From the NCBI RefSeq assembly GCF_011455695.1, contig NZ_CP015030.1:682001-746000 (forward strand): 64,000 nucleotides of DNA, given 5' to 3'. This document shows positions 10,701 to 23,982 of the stretch, piece after piece. Made by a program: the position numbers and the translations under genes. The notes under the pieces are model-generated. The model was not told the origin of the DNA. It was given only the letters and a program-made list of their open reading frames with translations, and ran no database searches. The number at the start of each line of letters is the position of its first letter. The stretch's first letter is position 1. The stretch comes from Mannheimia granulomatis. GTDB lineage: Bacteria > Pseudomonadota > Gammaproteobacteria > Enterobacterales > Pasteurellaceae.

Positions 10701-11868
10701 AACTTCGCTCAAGGCTCGGTCAACTGTGATGCCGTTTGATATTACCGGTGGAAATTTAGCGATGAATTTCCATGGTGCAACTTCAACACTAAGTGGGCAA
10801 ATTCAATCAAACCAAAGCCAATTACAACTGAAGGGAGATGCTGATTGGCGTAATTTAAATGCTTGGAAAACAAGAGTCCATGCACAGGCTAACCGCTTCC
10901 AGGTGGATATTCCAAATATAGCTAAAGTGCAGATAAGTCCGGATATTCAAGTAACAGCAACACCGAATTTGCTCACATTAAGTGGTAATATTGACATTCC
11001 ATGGGCAAGAATTGAGGTGGAAAAGTTACCTGAAAATGCGGTTACAGTCAGCGGTGATGAAGTGATTATGGATGGTTCGGCTAAAGCGAAAATGCCGTTT
11101 AATCAAAGGAATATTCCAGCTCAAACTGCAAACGGCATGATGGTCAATGCAGACATTAAAATCAATATTGGTAGTGATGTGAAGTTAAAAGCCTATGGTT
11201 TGAATAGTAATCTAAATGGATTATTATCTGTCCGCCAAGGTAAGCAAGGCTTAGGGCTTTACGGGCAAGTGAATTTGGATGAAGGACGTTTTGCGGCGTA
11301 TGGTCAAGATTTATTGATCCGAAAAGGCAATATTATTTTTGCCGGTTCACCATCTCAGCCTTCACTTGATATTGAAGCGATCCGAAATCCGGAGGCGATG
11401 GAAGACCCAACAATTACCGCAGGTGTTAGGGTAACCGGGCTTGCGGATAACCCAAATGTGAAAGTATTCTCAGATCCGGTTATGTCACAAAACGAGGCAC
11501 TTTCTTATATTTTAACCGGGCGTTCGCTAGAAAGTAGTGGTGACGCCAGCTCAAGTAATGCGGTTGCTGCGGCATTATTAAGCATGAGTTTATCGAAAAG
11601 CAGTAAATTAGTAGGGGATGTTGGCAGTACCTTTGGTTTAAAAGATTTAAGTGTCAGCACTGCAGGTATTGGCGATAATACAAAAGTAGAGTTCAGCGCC
11701 AGTCTTGCTCCGAAATTCCGTGTTAAATATGGTGTGGGGATTTTTGCCCCATTAACGGAATTAACCCTACGTTATAATTTAACCCCGAGGCTTTATTTGC
11801 AATGGGTTTCAAACATTAACCAAGCGGTAGATTTAATGTATCGTTTTGAGTTTGATGAACTCTTCTAA
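7732..11868 (+). CDS. tamB: TamB, inner-membrane-anchored AsmA-like translocation/assembly subunit
   Basis: TamB spans the periplasm from an inner-membrane anchor to TamA. The 1378-residue protein has one N-terminal membrane segment (about residues 41-62, ICVLLIVLLIPLLFLATGYG), then a long run of beta-rich repeats expected to form a lipid-carrying groove. It ends in the conserved DUF490-type domain with GLYGQVNLDEGRFAAYGQDL and a C-terminus ending in RFEFDELF. It begins about 50 bp after tamA, across a uptake-signal copy. Confidence 0.95.
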   Translation: MNEEKQQIMQNQRMILPEQAPKSDKTEVDKTSSKASTWRWLRWGICVLLIVLLIPLLFLATGYGQRKALTLVDKFVEPLQIGMVEGSLQDGLTLTNAQFVIDGVNVQVGKADLHLGLNCLVHYEVCLNNLSVKDTSVVVDTSKLPPSQDKEDTKPFTELNLPLGISANNIQLDNIEVKVDETEIHLNHFHSALSGKGRSVTLHPTKLDGLNLLLALKLEETEQKQAVDFNEKMAKSDDELPTTPTNAQEVADKVVKEAVEKTGEKVVEQFHELQGKTPEKAAQEPRNNIDWATIRAELEKPLLDKQVRFTLPLDLMIEQIEVKNVALAQKAKDEKGNSIEPISLLKVDSLDLKAQAKDQHIALQYLDFKSDQGDLTAKGELSLKDNYPLAWNIEGYEAKNAKVKLPFSHIKADVSGELYETTRLNVLTKGAINADVSGNVQLAASKMPFDLSLKSESMSYPFAAQQGNDVLKLENIDIRLNGDLLQYDLAANLSAKGMGIPPSSALLKGNGELTHFNIQDLTLNTLGGKAQLQGVADWVDGVEWDANLALNDINTKSLLADWPAQLSGSLKSKGYAARGSAGSDWNVDISNIDLKGLLQQKNLKLTGDLNANNQQLLNVPALSLVYGENKIDVKGSLGEKSDFYADIKAPNLQGLVPNLKAGISGNVKLSGQVSQPNMDLDLVASNVSYDQFKLQHLTAKGKITTEKTIQGDVELGLRQFAYNDIKVESATVLAQGNEANHTLKLTSKGNPVGADLQISGKFDRLQQIWEGQLSQVAIQSKDFGKFQTDKAVNVKYDNKAINANVSAHCWHNPKINLCFPTAFNAGVEGKVPFELRNFNLAVLQEFLDKNSQISGIVNAKGDAAWFKNKQPEVNVDLTSNSIKFLQKMEGGKSFPLTVSPLKINLKMAENNLVLKSDLRMENNGRLSTDVVMKDLNKARTLSGNIHIDQLTLKLLRPLLNKGDSVDGNINARLTLGGTATSPLLHGNLNLTSLKARSTVMPFDITGGNLAMNFHGATSTLSGQIQSNQSQLQLKGDADWRNLNAWKTRVHAQANRFQVDIPNIAKVQISPDIQVTATPNLLTLSGNIDIPWARIEVEKLPENAVTVSGDEVIMDGSAKAKMPFNQRNIPAQTANGMMVNADIKINIGSDVKLKAYGLNSNLNGLLSVRQGKQGLGLYGQVNLDEGRFAAYGQDLLIRKGNIIFAGSPSQPSLDIEAIRNPEAMEDPTITAGVRVTGLADNPNVKVFSDPVMSQNEALSYILTGRSLESSGDASSSNAVAAALLSMSLSKSSKLVGDVGSTFGLKDLSVSTAGIGDNTKVEFSASLAPKFRVKYGVGIFAPLTELTLRYNLTPRLYLQWVSNINQAVDLMYRFEFDELF

Positions 11869-11873
11869 TTTAA

Positions 11874-11910
11874 AGGGTTGTTGATGGAAACATTAACAAC
11901 CTTTTTGCTT
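11874..11910 (+). terminator. Terminator after tamB
   Basis: GGTTGTTGATG pairs with CATTAACAACC around a short loop (one G-T pair) and is followed by TTTTT, shortly after the tamB stop. Confidence 0.7.
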
Positions 11911-11971
11911 TATAGTAGAATGTTGTTTCAATTTACAAGCGGTCAAAAAAATAAAAATTTTACATATCATT

Positions 11972-13741
11972 ATGGAAAAACAACGCCAACGCGAACTACA
12001 AAAATGGCTCAAAAGTCAGCAAAAAGTTATAAAAAAATATATGCACATAAATGTGCTGTTAGGGATAATCAGCAGTTTATTGATGATCGGGCAAATGTGG
12101 CTGCTTGCAACAGTATTGCAGAAAATGATTGTGCAGCACCAAAGCTCAACAACCTTTTTGACAGAAATTGGTTTATTGTTTCTCTGTTTTATTGGTAGAG
12201 CTTTGTTGATTTTTATGCGTGAACGTGTGGGGTTTAAAGCCGGGCAAGTGCTGAGATTTCATCTTCGGCAACAAATTTTAACCAAAATGGAAGCCGTGGG
12301 GCCGATGACCATTCAACAAAAACCGGCGGGGAGTTGGGCAACTCTTATGCTTGAGCAGGTGGAAAATCTGCATAATTTCTATGCTCGTTATTTACCACAA
12401 CAATTTTTATCGCTAATTATACCGCTGGTTATTCTTTGTTTTGTCTTTCCGATTAACTGGGCGGCAGGCGTTATTTTATTTGCTACAATGCCACTACTAC
12501 CACTTTTTATGATCTTGGCAGGAATTAAAGCGGTGGAAGCTAACCAACGCAATATTGGCATTCTTTCTCGCATCAGCGGTCAGTTTTTAGATAAGCTTAA
12601 AGGCTTGGAAACTATTCGTTTGTTTGGTCAGGCTGAAAAGCAGACCGAGCAGATTTATCAAAGCACAGAAGATTTTCGCATCAGTACAATGGATGTGTTG
12701 AAAATGGCCTTTTTATCGTCTGCAGTGTTAGAGTTTTTTACAGCGATTTCGGTGGCGGTAATGGCAGTTTACTTTGGTTTCATCTATTTGGGAGAGCTGG
12801 ATTTTGGGTATTATGGTACGAATGTCACGCTTTTTGTCGGTTTCTTCTGTTTAATGATGGCACCGGAATTTTATCAACCTATGCGTGAGCTTGGGGTTTT
12901 CTACCATGATAAAGCGGCTGCTATTAGTGCGGCAGACAGTATTGAAAGTTTTTTAAAAGAAGAGGTAAAAACGCAAACTTCCAGCGATTTGCAAAAAAAA
13001 TTACAAAATCAACCGCTTGTTATTCAAGCAGAAGATTGTGTGATCCTTTCACCACAAGGTAAGGCGTTAACCCAGCCGCTTACTTTTACCTTGAATGCTC
13101 ATCAGCATATTGCGCTGGTAGGACAAAGTGGCGCGGGCAAAAGTTCTTTGATGAATATGTTACTTGGCTTCTTACCTTATGAAGGGAGCGTTAGCATTAA
13201 TGGTGTTGAGTTACGTGAGCTAAATTTAAGTGAGTGGAGGACTAAGCTGGCTTGGGTAGGGCAGAACCCGCAATTAATACGAGGTTCTTTAAAAGAGAAT
13301 ATTTTGCTTGGTAATTCGAATGCGACTGAAACGGAATTAGCCAATGCTTTGCACTTATCTAAAGCAGATGAGTTTGTTGAGCGTTTAGGTTTAGATCATC
13401 AAGTTCAAGATAGTAATATCGGCATTTCAGGTGGACAGGCACAACGTATTGCGATTGCTCGAGCCTTATTACGTCCTTATCAATTATTATTGTTAGATGA
13501 GCCAACTGCAAGTCTTGATATGGATTCTGAGCAACAAGTTTTAGCGGCATTACACCATTTAAGTCGTCAGCAAACTACTTTGATGATTACCCATCGTGTT
13601 GAAGATTTAACCCAATGCGATGAAATTTGGGTGATGAAGCAAGGACAGATTATTCAACAAGGTACTTTTGCCGAATTAGAACACACAGGCTTTTTTGCAG
13701 AGCTGTTAAATAACGAATTAGTTCATCAGGGAGAACGCTAA
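11972..13741 (+). CDS. cydD: CydD, heme/thiol ABC exporter subunit
   Basis: CydDC is a heterodimeric inner-membrane ABC exporter of glutathione/cysteine (with a role for heme) needed to assemble cytochrome bd oxidase. The 589-residue protein has six membrane helices in its first 310 residues. The nucleotide-binding domain has Walker A GQSGAGKSS, signature ISGGQAQRIAIARALL and Walker B LLLLDEPTAS. The last base of its stop overlaps the first base of cydC, which indicates translational coupling. Confidence 0.95.
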   Translation: MEKQRQRELQKWLKSQQKVIKKYMHINVLLGIISSLLMIGQMWLLATVLQKMIVQHQSSTTFLTEIGLLFLCFIGRALLIFMRERVGFKAGQVLRFHLRQQILTKMEAVGPMTIQQKPAGSWATLMLEQVENLHNFYARYLPQQFLSLIIPLVILCFVFPINWAAGVILFATMPLLPLFMILAGIKAVEANQRNIGILSRISGQFLDKLKGLETIRLFGQAEKQTEQIYQSTEDFRISTMDVLKMAFLSSAVLEFFTAISVAVMAVYFGFIYLGELDFGYYGTNVTLFVGFFCLMMAPEFYQPMRELGVFYHDKAAAISAADSIESFLKEEVKTQTSSDLQKKLQNQPLVIQAEDCVILSPQGKALTQPLTFTLNAHQHIALVGQSGAGKSSLMNMLLGFLPYEGSVSINGVELRELNLSEWRTKLAWVGQNPQLIRGSLKENILLGNSNATETELANALHLSKADEFVERLGLDHQVQDSNIGISGGQAQRIAIARALLRPYQLLLLDEPTASLDMDSEQQVLAALHHLSRQQTTLMITHRVEDLTQCDEIWVMKQGQIIQQGTFAELEHTGFFAELLNNELVHQGER

Positions 13742-15408
13742 TGAAAGCACTTTTTCCATTTTTTTCTCTCTATCGTACTCATTTCGGGCGTTTGTTGTTA
13801 GGGATCGTGCTTGCAATCTTAAGTCTTGCTGCCAGCATCGGTTTGCTCAGTTTATCGGGCTGGTTTTTAGCAGCTTCTTTTTTAGCCGGCTCTGCTATTA
13901 CGTTTAACTTTTTCTACCCATCATCAGGGGTGAGAGGTTTGGCTATCGGACGTACTGCTTCACGTTACCTTGAACGCTTGGTTACACACGATGCGACCTT
14001 TCGTGTGTTGGCAAATTTGAGGGTGAGTGTATTTAAAAAGCTGATCCCTCTTAGCCCAAGCGGTTTAAATCGTTTCAGAAACAGCGAGCTACTCAACCGT
14101 TTAGTGGCGGATGTGGACACTTTAGACACGCTTTATCTTAATTTGGTATCGCCTTTTGTCAGCGCAGTCATGATTATTGCCTTTATGGCATTTGGACTGT
14201 CTTTTGTATCCATTAAGCTAATGCTGATTATTTGTGGCAGCCTATTATTCCTTTTATTGGTTATTCCTGCCGTTTTTTACCGATTAGGCATGAAATTAGG
14301 GCGACATGCTATTCAAAATCGAGCAAATTATCGCAGCCAATTTATTGAATGGGTGCAGTTCAATGCCGAATTTCTCCTTTTCGGTAATTTAAATCAAGCC
14401 AGCGAAAAACTACAAGAAATCGAACGTAAATGGTTGAATGCACAAAGTAAAGAAAGTCAGCTTTCAGGTTTATCAAGCAGCCTGTTAATGCTTTCAAACG
14501 GTATTTTAACTTGTGTGGTTATTTATTTGGTTGCTAGCGCAATTAATGTGCCGAGTGCCGAATATCCGGAAGCTTTAATTGCTTTAGTGATTTTTTGTGT
14601 GTTGGCATCAAATGAAATCCTTGCTCCGATTGGCATTGCCTTTTTGCATTTAGGGCAGCTGATTACTGCAGCCGAACGTTTAAATGAAATTACTGAACAA
14701 CAGCCGAACGTGCAATTTAATGGTTCAGCAGAATGGCAAAATTTAGAGAAAAATCAAACGCTCGTCCGCTTTGAACAGGTGGATTTCCGCTACTTAAATG
14801 GTGAGCAAAAGGTGCTAAACCAACTTTCTTTTGAGGTGCTAAAAGGGCAAAAAATGGCTATCTTAGGTAAAACGGGCAGCGGTAAATCAACTATTTTCCA
14901 GCTATTAAATCGTAATTATGAGCCAACAAGCGGTCAAATTTGGTTAAATAATTGCAAAATTGAAGATTTTTCAGAACTGACTTTGCGTTCAAAATTAGTC
15001 ACGCTTAGCCAACGTGTCCATATTTTTAGCCAGACCTTGAAGGATAATTTATTGATGGGCAATGCAGCAGCAACTGAAGCTCAAATGATTGAAATTGTGG
15101 AAAAGGTCGGTTTAGGCTATTTGCTTGAAACAGAGGGTTTAAAACTTTGGCTTGGTGAAGGTGGCAGACCGCTTTCCGGTGGTGAACAGCGCCGTTTAGG
15201 CTTAGCCCGTTTATTACTGAGTTCTGCTGAATTAGTGTTATTAGATGAACCGACTGAAGGGTTGGATCGGGAAACCGAGCAGCAGATCTTAAATTTAATT
15301 CTTACGCATTGTAAAGATCGCACTTTATTGATGATCACTCACCGTCAAAGTGCATTAGAGAAATTTGATGTGATTTATCGAATAGATAACGGGCGATTAC
15401 TGAATTAA
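13741..15408 (+). CDS. cydC: CydC, heme/thiol ABC exporter subunit
   Basis: Partner of CydD in the CydDC exporter. The 555-residue protein has a membrane domain (first 310 residues, including GLLSLSGWFLAASFLAGSA), Walker A GKTGSGKST, signature LSGGEQRRLGLARLLL and Walker B LVLLDEPTEG. It starts in a TAATG overlap with cydD. A hairpin follows at 15421. Confidence 0.95.
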   Translation: MKALFPFFSLYRTHFGRLLLGIVLAILSLAASIGLLSLSGWFLAASFLAGSAITFNFFYPSSGVRGLAIGRTASRYLERLVTHDATFRVLANLRVSVFKKLIPLSPSGLNRFRNSELLNRLVADVDTLDTLYLNLVSPFVSAVMIIAFMAFGLSFVSIKLMLIICGSLLFLLLVIPAVFYRLGMKLGRHAIQNRANYRSQFIEWVQFNAEFLLFGNLNQASEKLQEIERKWLNAQSKESQLSGLSSSLLMLSNGILTCVVIYLVASAINVPSAEYPEALIALVIFCVLASNEILAPIGIAFLHLGQLITAAERLNEITEQQPNVQFNGSAEWQNLEKNQTLVRFEQVDFRYLNGEQKVLNQLSFEVLKGQKMAILGKTGSGKSTIFQLLNRNYEPTSGQIWLNNCKIEDFSELTLRSKLVTLSQRVHIFSQTLKDNLLMGNAAATEAQMIEIVEKVGLGYLLETEGLKLWLGEGGRPLSGGEQRRLGLARLLLSSAELVLLDEPTEGLDRETEQQILNLILTHCKDRTLLMITHRQSALEKFDVIYRIDNGRLLN

Positions 15409-15420
15409 AACAATAACCCA

Positions 15421-15455
15421 AAGGCATTTATCTTTTTTGCGGATAAATGCCTTTT
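15421..15455. terminator. Terminator after cydC
   Basis: A perfect 12-bp stem, AAGGCATTTATC with GATAAATGCCTT, around a 9-nt loop, followed by a short T run. It separates cydDC from hflD. Confidence 0.7.
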
Positions 15456-15524
15456 AGCATTCAAAATAAAGGGAAAAAATGCTATATTCTCTTTTATTGA
15501 TTTATGGGATTACATTTATACAAT

Positions 15525-16154
15525 ATGACGGATTATCACGATATTACCCTTGCTTATGCCGGCGTATGCCAAGCAGCAACTTTAGTGCAACAGTTTGCTC
15601 ATAAAGGTGTAGCAGATAGAGAGGTTTTTGAGCATTCCATTCGTAGCTTATTAGTTACCCAGCCTGAATCGGCATTAAGCGTATTTGGCGATTCAATTTC
15701 ACATTTAAAAATCGGGCTTGAAACAGCATTATCACAAACAAGTGGTGGTAACGGGAAATTAGATACGGAGATCGGTCGTTATTGGATAAGTCTGATTGCA
15801 TTAAGCCAAAAGCTAAATAAAAATCCACAAGCCAAGCAGCAATTAGCCCAGCGTTTACAACAAGTTGAACGTCAATTATCGTTGTATGAAGATAATATCT
15901 TAGCCGATCAAATGATTGCTAATTTGGCGGCCATTTATAGCGATGTTATTAGTCCGTTAGGGAACAAAATCCATGTGGTGGGCTTACAAGACTATTTAGT
16001 TCGCCCAGATATTCAGCATAAAATTCGTGCTTCTTTGCTTGCCGGGATTCGTGCTGCGATTTTATGGCAACAAGTGGGCGGTAGCCGTTGGCAATTTTTA
16101 TTTTCTCGTAAGAAAATTTTTAATCAAGCACAGCAACTTTATCGTCAAATTTAA
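15525..16154 (+). CDS. hflD: HflD, high-frequency-lysogenisation protein homologue
   Basis: HflD is a peripheral inner-membrane protein; in E. coli it affects lambda lysogeny by binding CII, and its native role is unclear. The sequence from MTDYHDITLAYAGVCQAATLV aligns with the E. coli N-terminus (DITLALAGICQSARLV). I therefore chose the ATG at 15525 over the in-frame ATG at 15504. At 209 residues it is close to the usual 205-213. It sits 33 bp before purB, as in enterobacteria. Confidence 0.9.
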   Translation: MTDYHDITLAYAGVCQAATLVQQFAHKGVADREVFEHSIRSLLVTQPESALSVFGDSISHLKIGLETALSQTSGGNGKLDTEIGRYWISLIALSQKLNKNPQAKQQLAQRLQQVERQLSLYEDNILADQMIANLAAIYSDVISPLGNKIHVVGLQDYLVRPDIQHKIRASLLAGIRAAILWQQVGGSRWQFLFSRKKIFNQAQQLYRQI

Positions 16155-16184
16155 TTACACATTTATCTATTTGGAGAATACTAA

Positions 16185-17555
<1,371 letters not shown>

Positions 17556-17570
17556 AATTTAGCCCAAAAT

Positions 17571-17595
17571 AGACCGCTTGCAAGCGGTCTTTTTC
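17571..17595 (+). terminator. Palindromic USS terminator after purB
   Basis: AGACCGCTTG is followed directly by its complement CAAGCGGTCT and then TTTTTC. The two uptake signals abut head to head with no spacer. Confidence 0.7.
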
Positions 17596-17622
17596 TGTAT
17601 TTATTTTGCAAAAGGAAGAAAT

Positions 17623-18384
17623 ATGAAACAGGCAAATAGACATAAAAAAATAATTGACTTAGTAAACCAGCTTGGATATGTCAGCACGGAAGAATTAGTT
17701 ACAGTGTTAAAAGTGAGTCCGCAAACCATTCGTCGAGATTTAAATGAAATGGCGGAAAACAATTTGATCCGCCGTCATCATGGTGGGGCTGCGGCGCCAT
17801 CTAATACGGAAAATAGTGATTATACTCACCGTAAACAGTTTTTCTCACAAGAAAAAAATGCTATTGCTCAGCAAGTGGCAAAACTCATTCCAAATGGGGC
17901 TTCAGTTTTTTTAGATATTGGCACTACATCGGAAGCGGTGGCTTTTGCCTTAAGACAACATAAAAATTTAAAAGTAGTCACCAACAACTTAAATGCAGCT
18001 CATATTTTAATGCAGAATCCGGATTGTCAAATTACGGTTGCAGGTGGTAGCTTAAGAACAGACGGTGGTTTGATCGGTGAAGAAACTGTGCGTTTTATTA
18101 ATCAATTTAGATTGGATTTTGGTGTCTTAGGCATTAGTGCGGTAGATTTAGACGGTTCAATGTTGGACTACGATTATCACGAAGTGCAAGTTAAGCGGGC
18201 TTTAATGGAATGTTCCAGACAAGTGGTTTTAGTGACCGATCACTCAAAATTCAGTCGTAATGCTATTGTTCGTTTAGGAAATGTTAAAGAAGTAAATTAT
18301 TTGTTTACAGATACCTATTTACCGCTAGAATTACAAAACCATTTAAATCAATCGGATGTTATCGTCAAAATTTGTAATGAATAA
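17623..18384 (+). CDS. glpR: GlpR, DeoR-family repressor of glycerol-3-phosphate genes
   Basis: The 253-residue protein starts [21 protein letters not shown] with a DeoR-type helix-turn-helix ([26 protein letters not shown], residues 35-60). It then has the sugar-phosphate-sensing domain, including [12 protein letters not shown] and FDYHEV-like [12 protein letters not shown]. It follows E. coli GlpR closely along its whole length. The start at 17623 has AAAGGAAGAA upstream; an in-frame upstream start would fall inside the terminator. No glp gene is adjacent; ubiA overlaps its stop by 8 bp, an unusual partner. Confidence 0.9.
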   Translation: MKQANRHKKIIDLVNQLGYVSTEELVTVLKVSPQTIRRDLNEMAENNLIRRHHGGAAAPSNTENSDYTHRKQFFSQEKNAIAQQVAKLIPNGASVFLDIGTTSEAVAFALRQHKNLKVVTNNLNAAHILMQNPDCQITVAGGSLRTDGGLIGEETVRFINQFRLDFGVLGISAVDLDGSMLDYDYHEVQVKRALMECSRQVVLVTDHSKFSRNAIVRLGNVKEVNYLFTDTYLPLELQNHLNQSDVIVKICNE

Positions 18385-19252
18385 CGAGACTTTTTTTTCT
18401 AAGCAAAAATGGATTGCTTATGCTCAGCTTATGCGGTTTGACAAACCTATCGGCACACTATTATTGTTGCATCCAACGCTTTGGGCATTATTTGTAGCGG
18501 CAAATGGAATGCCTCCCGTATCTACACTGATTATTTTTATTCTTGGTGTGATTGTTATGCGAGCAGCTGGATGTGTGATTAATGATTATGCAGACAGAGA
18601 AATTGACGGGCATGTTAAACGCACTTCACAACGTCCATTGGCAACAGGGAGGGTTTCAACTACAGAGGCTAAAATCATTTTTGCTGTCTTATTAATTTTT
18701 GCTTTCTTACTTGATTTAATGCTTAACCGATATGCGTTTTTGCTCTCTTTTGTGGCGGTGTTTTTAGCGGTTATCTATCCTTTTATGAAACGCTTTACTC
18801 ATTTACCACAAGTGGTGCTTGGTATGGCATTTGGTTGGGCAATCCCAATGGCGTTTGGTGCAGTAAGTGAATCGCTACCACTTGAGTGTTGGTTATTATT
18901 TTTGGCAAATTTAGCGTGGACAGTTGCTTATGACACCCAATATGCAATGGTTGATAGAGATGACGACTTGCGAATTGGGGTGAAATCTACTGCGATTTTA
19001 TTTGCTCAATATGATAATAAAATCATTGCCTTATTACAGTTCACTGCCCTGATTTTATTGGGATTATTAGGCGTAATTAAAAATTACCATATCGGCTATT
19101 TTATTGTCTTGGCGTTAAGTGCCACACTCTTTATCTACCAATGTTGGCTAACCAAAAAACGAGAACGTAGTGAATGCTTTAAAGCGTTCTTAAATAACCA
19201 CTATTTCGGCTTAGGCGTTTTTGCTGCAATTTTGGTAGGGATTTATTTTTAA
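18377..19252 (+). CDS. ubiA: 4-hydroxybenzoate octaprenyltransferase
   Basis: UbiA attaches the polyprenyl tail to 4-hydroxybenzoate in ubiquinone synthesis. The 291-residue protein has about eight hydrophobic segments and both aspartate-rich motifs: [15 protein letters not shown] near residue 70 and [16 protein letters not shown] near residue 190. I chose the ATG at 18377, inside the glpR 3' end (ATGAATAA overlap). This implies coupling with glpR. UbiC is not adjacent. Confidence 0.93.
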   Translation: MNNETFFSKQKWIAYAQLMRFDKPIGTLLLLHPTLWALFVAANGMPPVSTLIIFILGVIVMRAAGCVINDYADREIDGHVKRTSQRPLATGRVSTTEAKIIFAVLLIFAFLLDLMLNRYAFLLSFVAVFLAVIYPFMKRFTHLPQVVLGMAFGWAIPMAFGAVSESLPLECWLLFLANLAWTVAYDTQYAMVDRDDDLRIGVKSTAILFAQYDNKIIALLQFTALILLGLLGVIKNYHIGYFIVLALSATLFIYQCWLTKKRERSECFKAFLNNHYFGLGVFAAILVGIYF

Positions 19253-19320
19253 TCTATTTTTTAGGGCAAAATAATTTTCGCCTTTTAAAATCTACTTTGG
19301 CGAATGATGAGTTGCTTCTA

Positions 19321-21883
<2,563 letters not shown>

Positions 21884-21963
21884 TCTTTGATAATTTATTT
21901 AAAAAGTAGCGAAATAGCTCAGCTTCTTTTTAATAAATTACGTAAAGTTGTGTAATAGTAGAG

Positions 21964-22005
21964 AAAAGTTACTGGCCTTATTCTTATAACGCTAGTAACT
22001 TTTTT
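21964..22005 (+). terminator. Terminator after gyrB
   Basis: AAAAGTTACT (21964-21973) pairs with AGTAACTTTT (21994-22003), with a T tract following. The rest of the 215-bp gyrB-recJ gap shows no other gene. Confidence 0.7.
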
Positions 22006-22098
22006 AATTTAAAACTCCGTTATAAACATAACCTTACCTTCTGACTTGGTTCTCAATGATCGTTAAACCCCAATTATTTATAATGAAAGAAGAATACT

Positions 22099-23820
22099 GT
22101 GGAAAAATTAATTAAACAACGTCCTTTACTCACAACAGAAATACTTTCTCCTAATAGATTGCTTAACCGTATTTATCAAAGTAGGGGAATAAAATCAGTT
22201 CAAGAATTAGAACATACCTTGCAACATTTATACCGTCCGCAGCAGCTTGCTAATATTGAACAGGCTGTGGATTTATTGCTGGATGCCTATCATACTCAAA
22301 GCAGGATTGTGATCGTTGGGGATTTTGATGCTGATGGTGCAACCAGTACTGCTTTGGCGATAACAGCTTTACGTCAACTTGGGTTTAGGCAAGTCGATTA
22401 TTTAATTCCGGACCGTTTTTCACAAGGTTATGGTTTAAGCGTTGCTGTTGCTGAAATGGTATTGGAAAAGGGAGCGGATTTAGTATTAACAGTAGATAAT
22501 GGTATCTCCTCTTTTGAAGGCATTGATTTATTAAAAAGTAAAAATATAAATGTTTTGGTCACTGATCACCATCTACCGGCGGAAATGTTACCGAATGCAG
22601 ATGCTATGGTTAATCCGAATCTCTCTTTCTGTGCTTTTCCTTCTAAGTCATTAGCGGGGGTTGGGGTTATTTTTTATGTCATGATGGCATTGCGTGCTCG
22701 TATGCGTGAGCAAAAGTTATTTGAAAAAACACCTGAACCTAATTTTGCTGAGTTGTTAGATTTAGTAGCATTGGGGACTGTGGCGGATGTTGTGCCGTTA
22801 GATCAAAATAACCGTATTTTGGTTCATCAAGGGTTAATGAGAATTCGCTCAGGCAATTGTCGATTTGGAATAAAAGCCTTAGCAGAAGTTGGAAAAAGGG
22901 ATCTTTCAACACTACAAGCAGCTGATTTAGGATTTGCAATAGCACCGAGACTAAATGCAGCAGGCCGATTAGAAAATATGTCTTTAGGGGTTGAGCTATT
23001 GATATCGGATAGTATGGAGACTGCTCGTAAGTTAGCTTTTGAACTAGACTCCTTGAATCAGACTCGAAAAGAATTTGAGCTTGAGATGAAAACTGAAGCA
23101 TTGGCAATTTGTGCTGAGCTACCAAGCCTTAATCAGTCAGAACAAGCTCATGGGATAGTGTTGTATCAGCCTGATTGGCATCAAGGAGTTCTGGGCATTC
23201 TTGCTTCACGTATCAAAGATCAATTTAACCGTCCTGTGATTGCTTTTGCACAAGAAAGTGATGAAAGTGAATATCTAAAAGGTTCAGCTCGTTCTATTTC
23301 AGGTGTGCATATAAGAGATCTTTTAGAGCATATTGATCTTCAAAATCCAGAGTTAATCACAAAATTTGGTGGGCATGCGATGGCTGCCGGGCTCACTATT
23401 CATCAATCTAAGTTAGATTTATTTAAGCAAGTTTTTGATGAGGCTATTGATGAAATTTTAGAGCCTGAGCAACTACAAGGCATTATTTATACCGATGGGG
23501 AACTTACCGCCCAAGAGTTTAATTTAGAATGTGCTGAAATGTTACGTCAAGCAGGCCCATGGGGACAGCATTTCCCAGAACCGAGTTTTGAAGGTGAGTT
23601 TAAAATTCTTCAACAGAAATTACTGGCAGGTAAGCATTTGAAATTAATGTTAGAGTCAAGCTCTGGACAGTTATTAGATGCAATATGGTTTAATGTTGAT
23701 GTTCGTTTTTTTCCCGATTTGTCTGTTAAAAGAGCAAAATTAGTTTATAAGCTGGACGTGAATGAATTTCGCGGGAATAAATTTTTACAGTTGAAAGTAG
23801 AGTATTTGCATTATATTTAA
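22099..23820 (+). CDS. recJ: Single-stranded-DNA-specific 5'-3' exonuclease RecJ
   Basis: RecJ degrades 5' single strands in recombination and mismatch repair. The 573-residue protein starts at GTG and contains the DHH phosphoesterase motifs VIVGDFDADGATST (around residue 70), VDNGI and VTDHHLPAE. The DHHA1 region has GGHAMAAGLTI, and an OB-like C-terminus follows. Length is usual for the family. AAAGAAGAA upstream is a weak ribosome site. Confidence 0.96.
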   Translation: MEKLIKQRPLLTTEILSPNRLLNRIYQSRGIKSVQELEHTLQHLYRPQQLANIEQAVDLLLDAYHTQSRIVIVGDFDADGATSTALAITALRQLGFRQVDYLIPDRFSQGYGLSVAVAEMVLEKGADLVLTVDNGISSFEGIDLLKSKNINVLVTDHHLPAEMLPNADAMVNPNLSFCAFPSKSLAGVGVIFYVMMALRARMREQKLFEKTPEPNFAELLDLVALGTVADVVPLDQNNRILVHQGLMRIRSGNCRFGIKALAEVGKRDLSTLQAADLGFAIAPRLNAAGRLENMSLGVELLISDSMETARKLAFELDSLNQTRKEFELEMKTEALAICAELPSLNQSEQAHGIVLYQPDWHQGVLGILASRIKDQFNRPVIAFAQESDESEYLKGSARSISGVHIRDLLEHIDLQNPELITKFGGHAMAAGLTIHQSKLDLFKQVFDEAIDEILEPEQLQGIIYTDGELTAQEFNLECAEMLRQAGPWGQHFPEPSFEGEFKILQQKLLAGKHLKLMLESSSGQLLDAIWFNVDVRFFPDLSVKRAKLVYKLDVNEFRGNKFLQLKVEYLHYI

Positions 23821-23982
23821 GTGATTTTACATATAGATGTAATTTACATAAATTTAAGAGAATTAGTTAGAATTAATCCAATTTCTATTGTAAAATCTGT
23901 GCGTATACAGCTTTTATTGGTTGTAAAGTTGTAAGCAATTTTTTAGATGGTATTTAATTAAGGAAACTAATAAGGAAACTAT

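Noticed and set aside
11878-12198. Frame of 106 codons overlapping the cydD start
   Set aside because: It starts in the tamB terminator and overlaps cydD in another frame with no family features.
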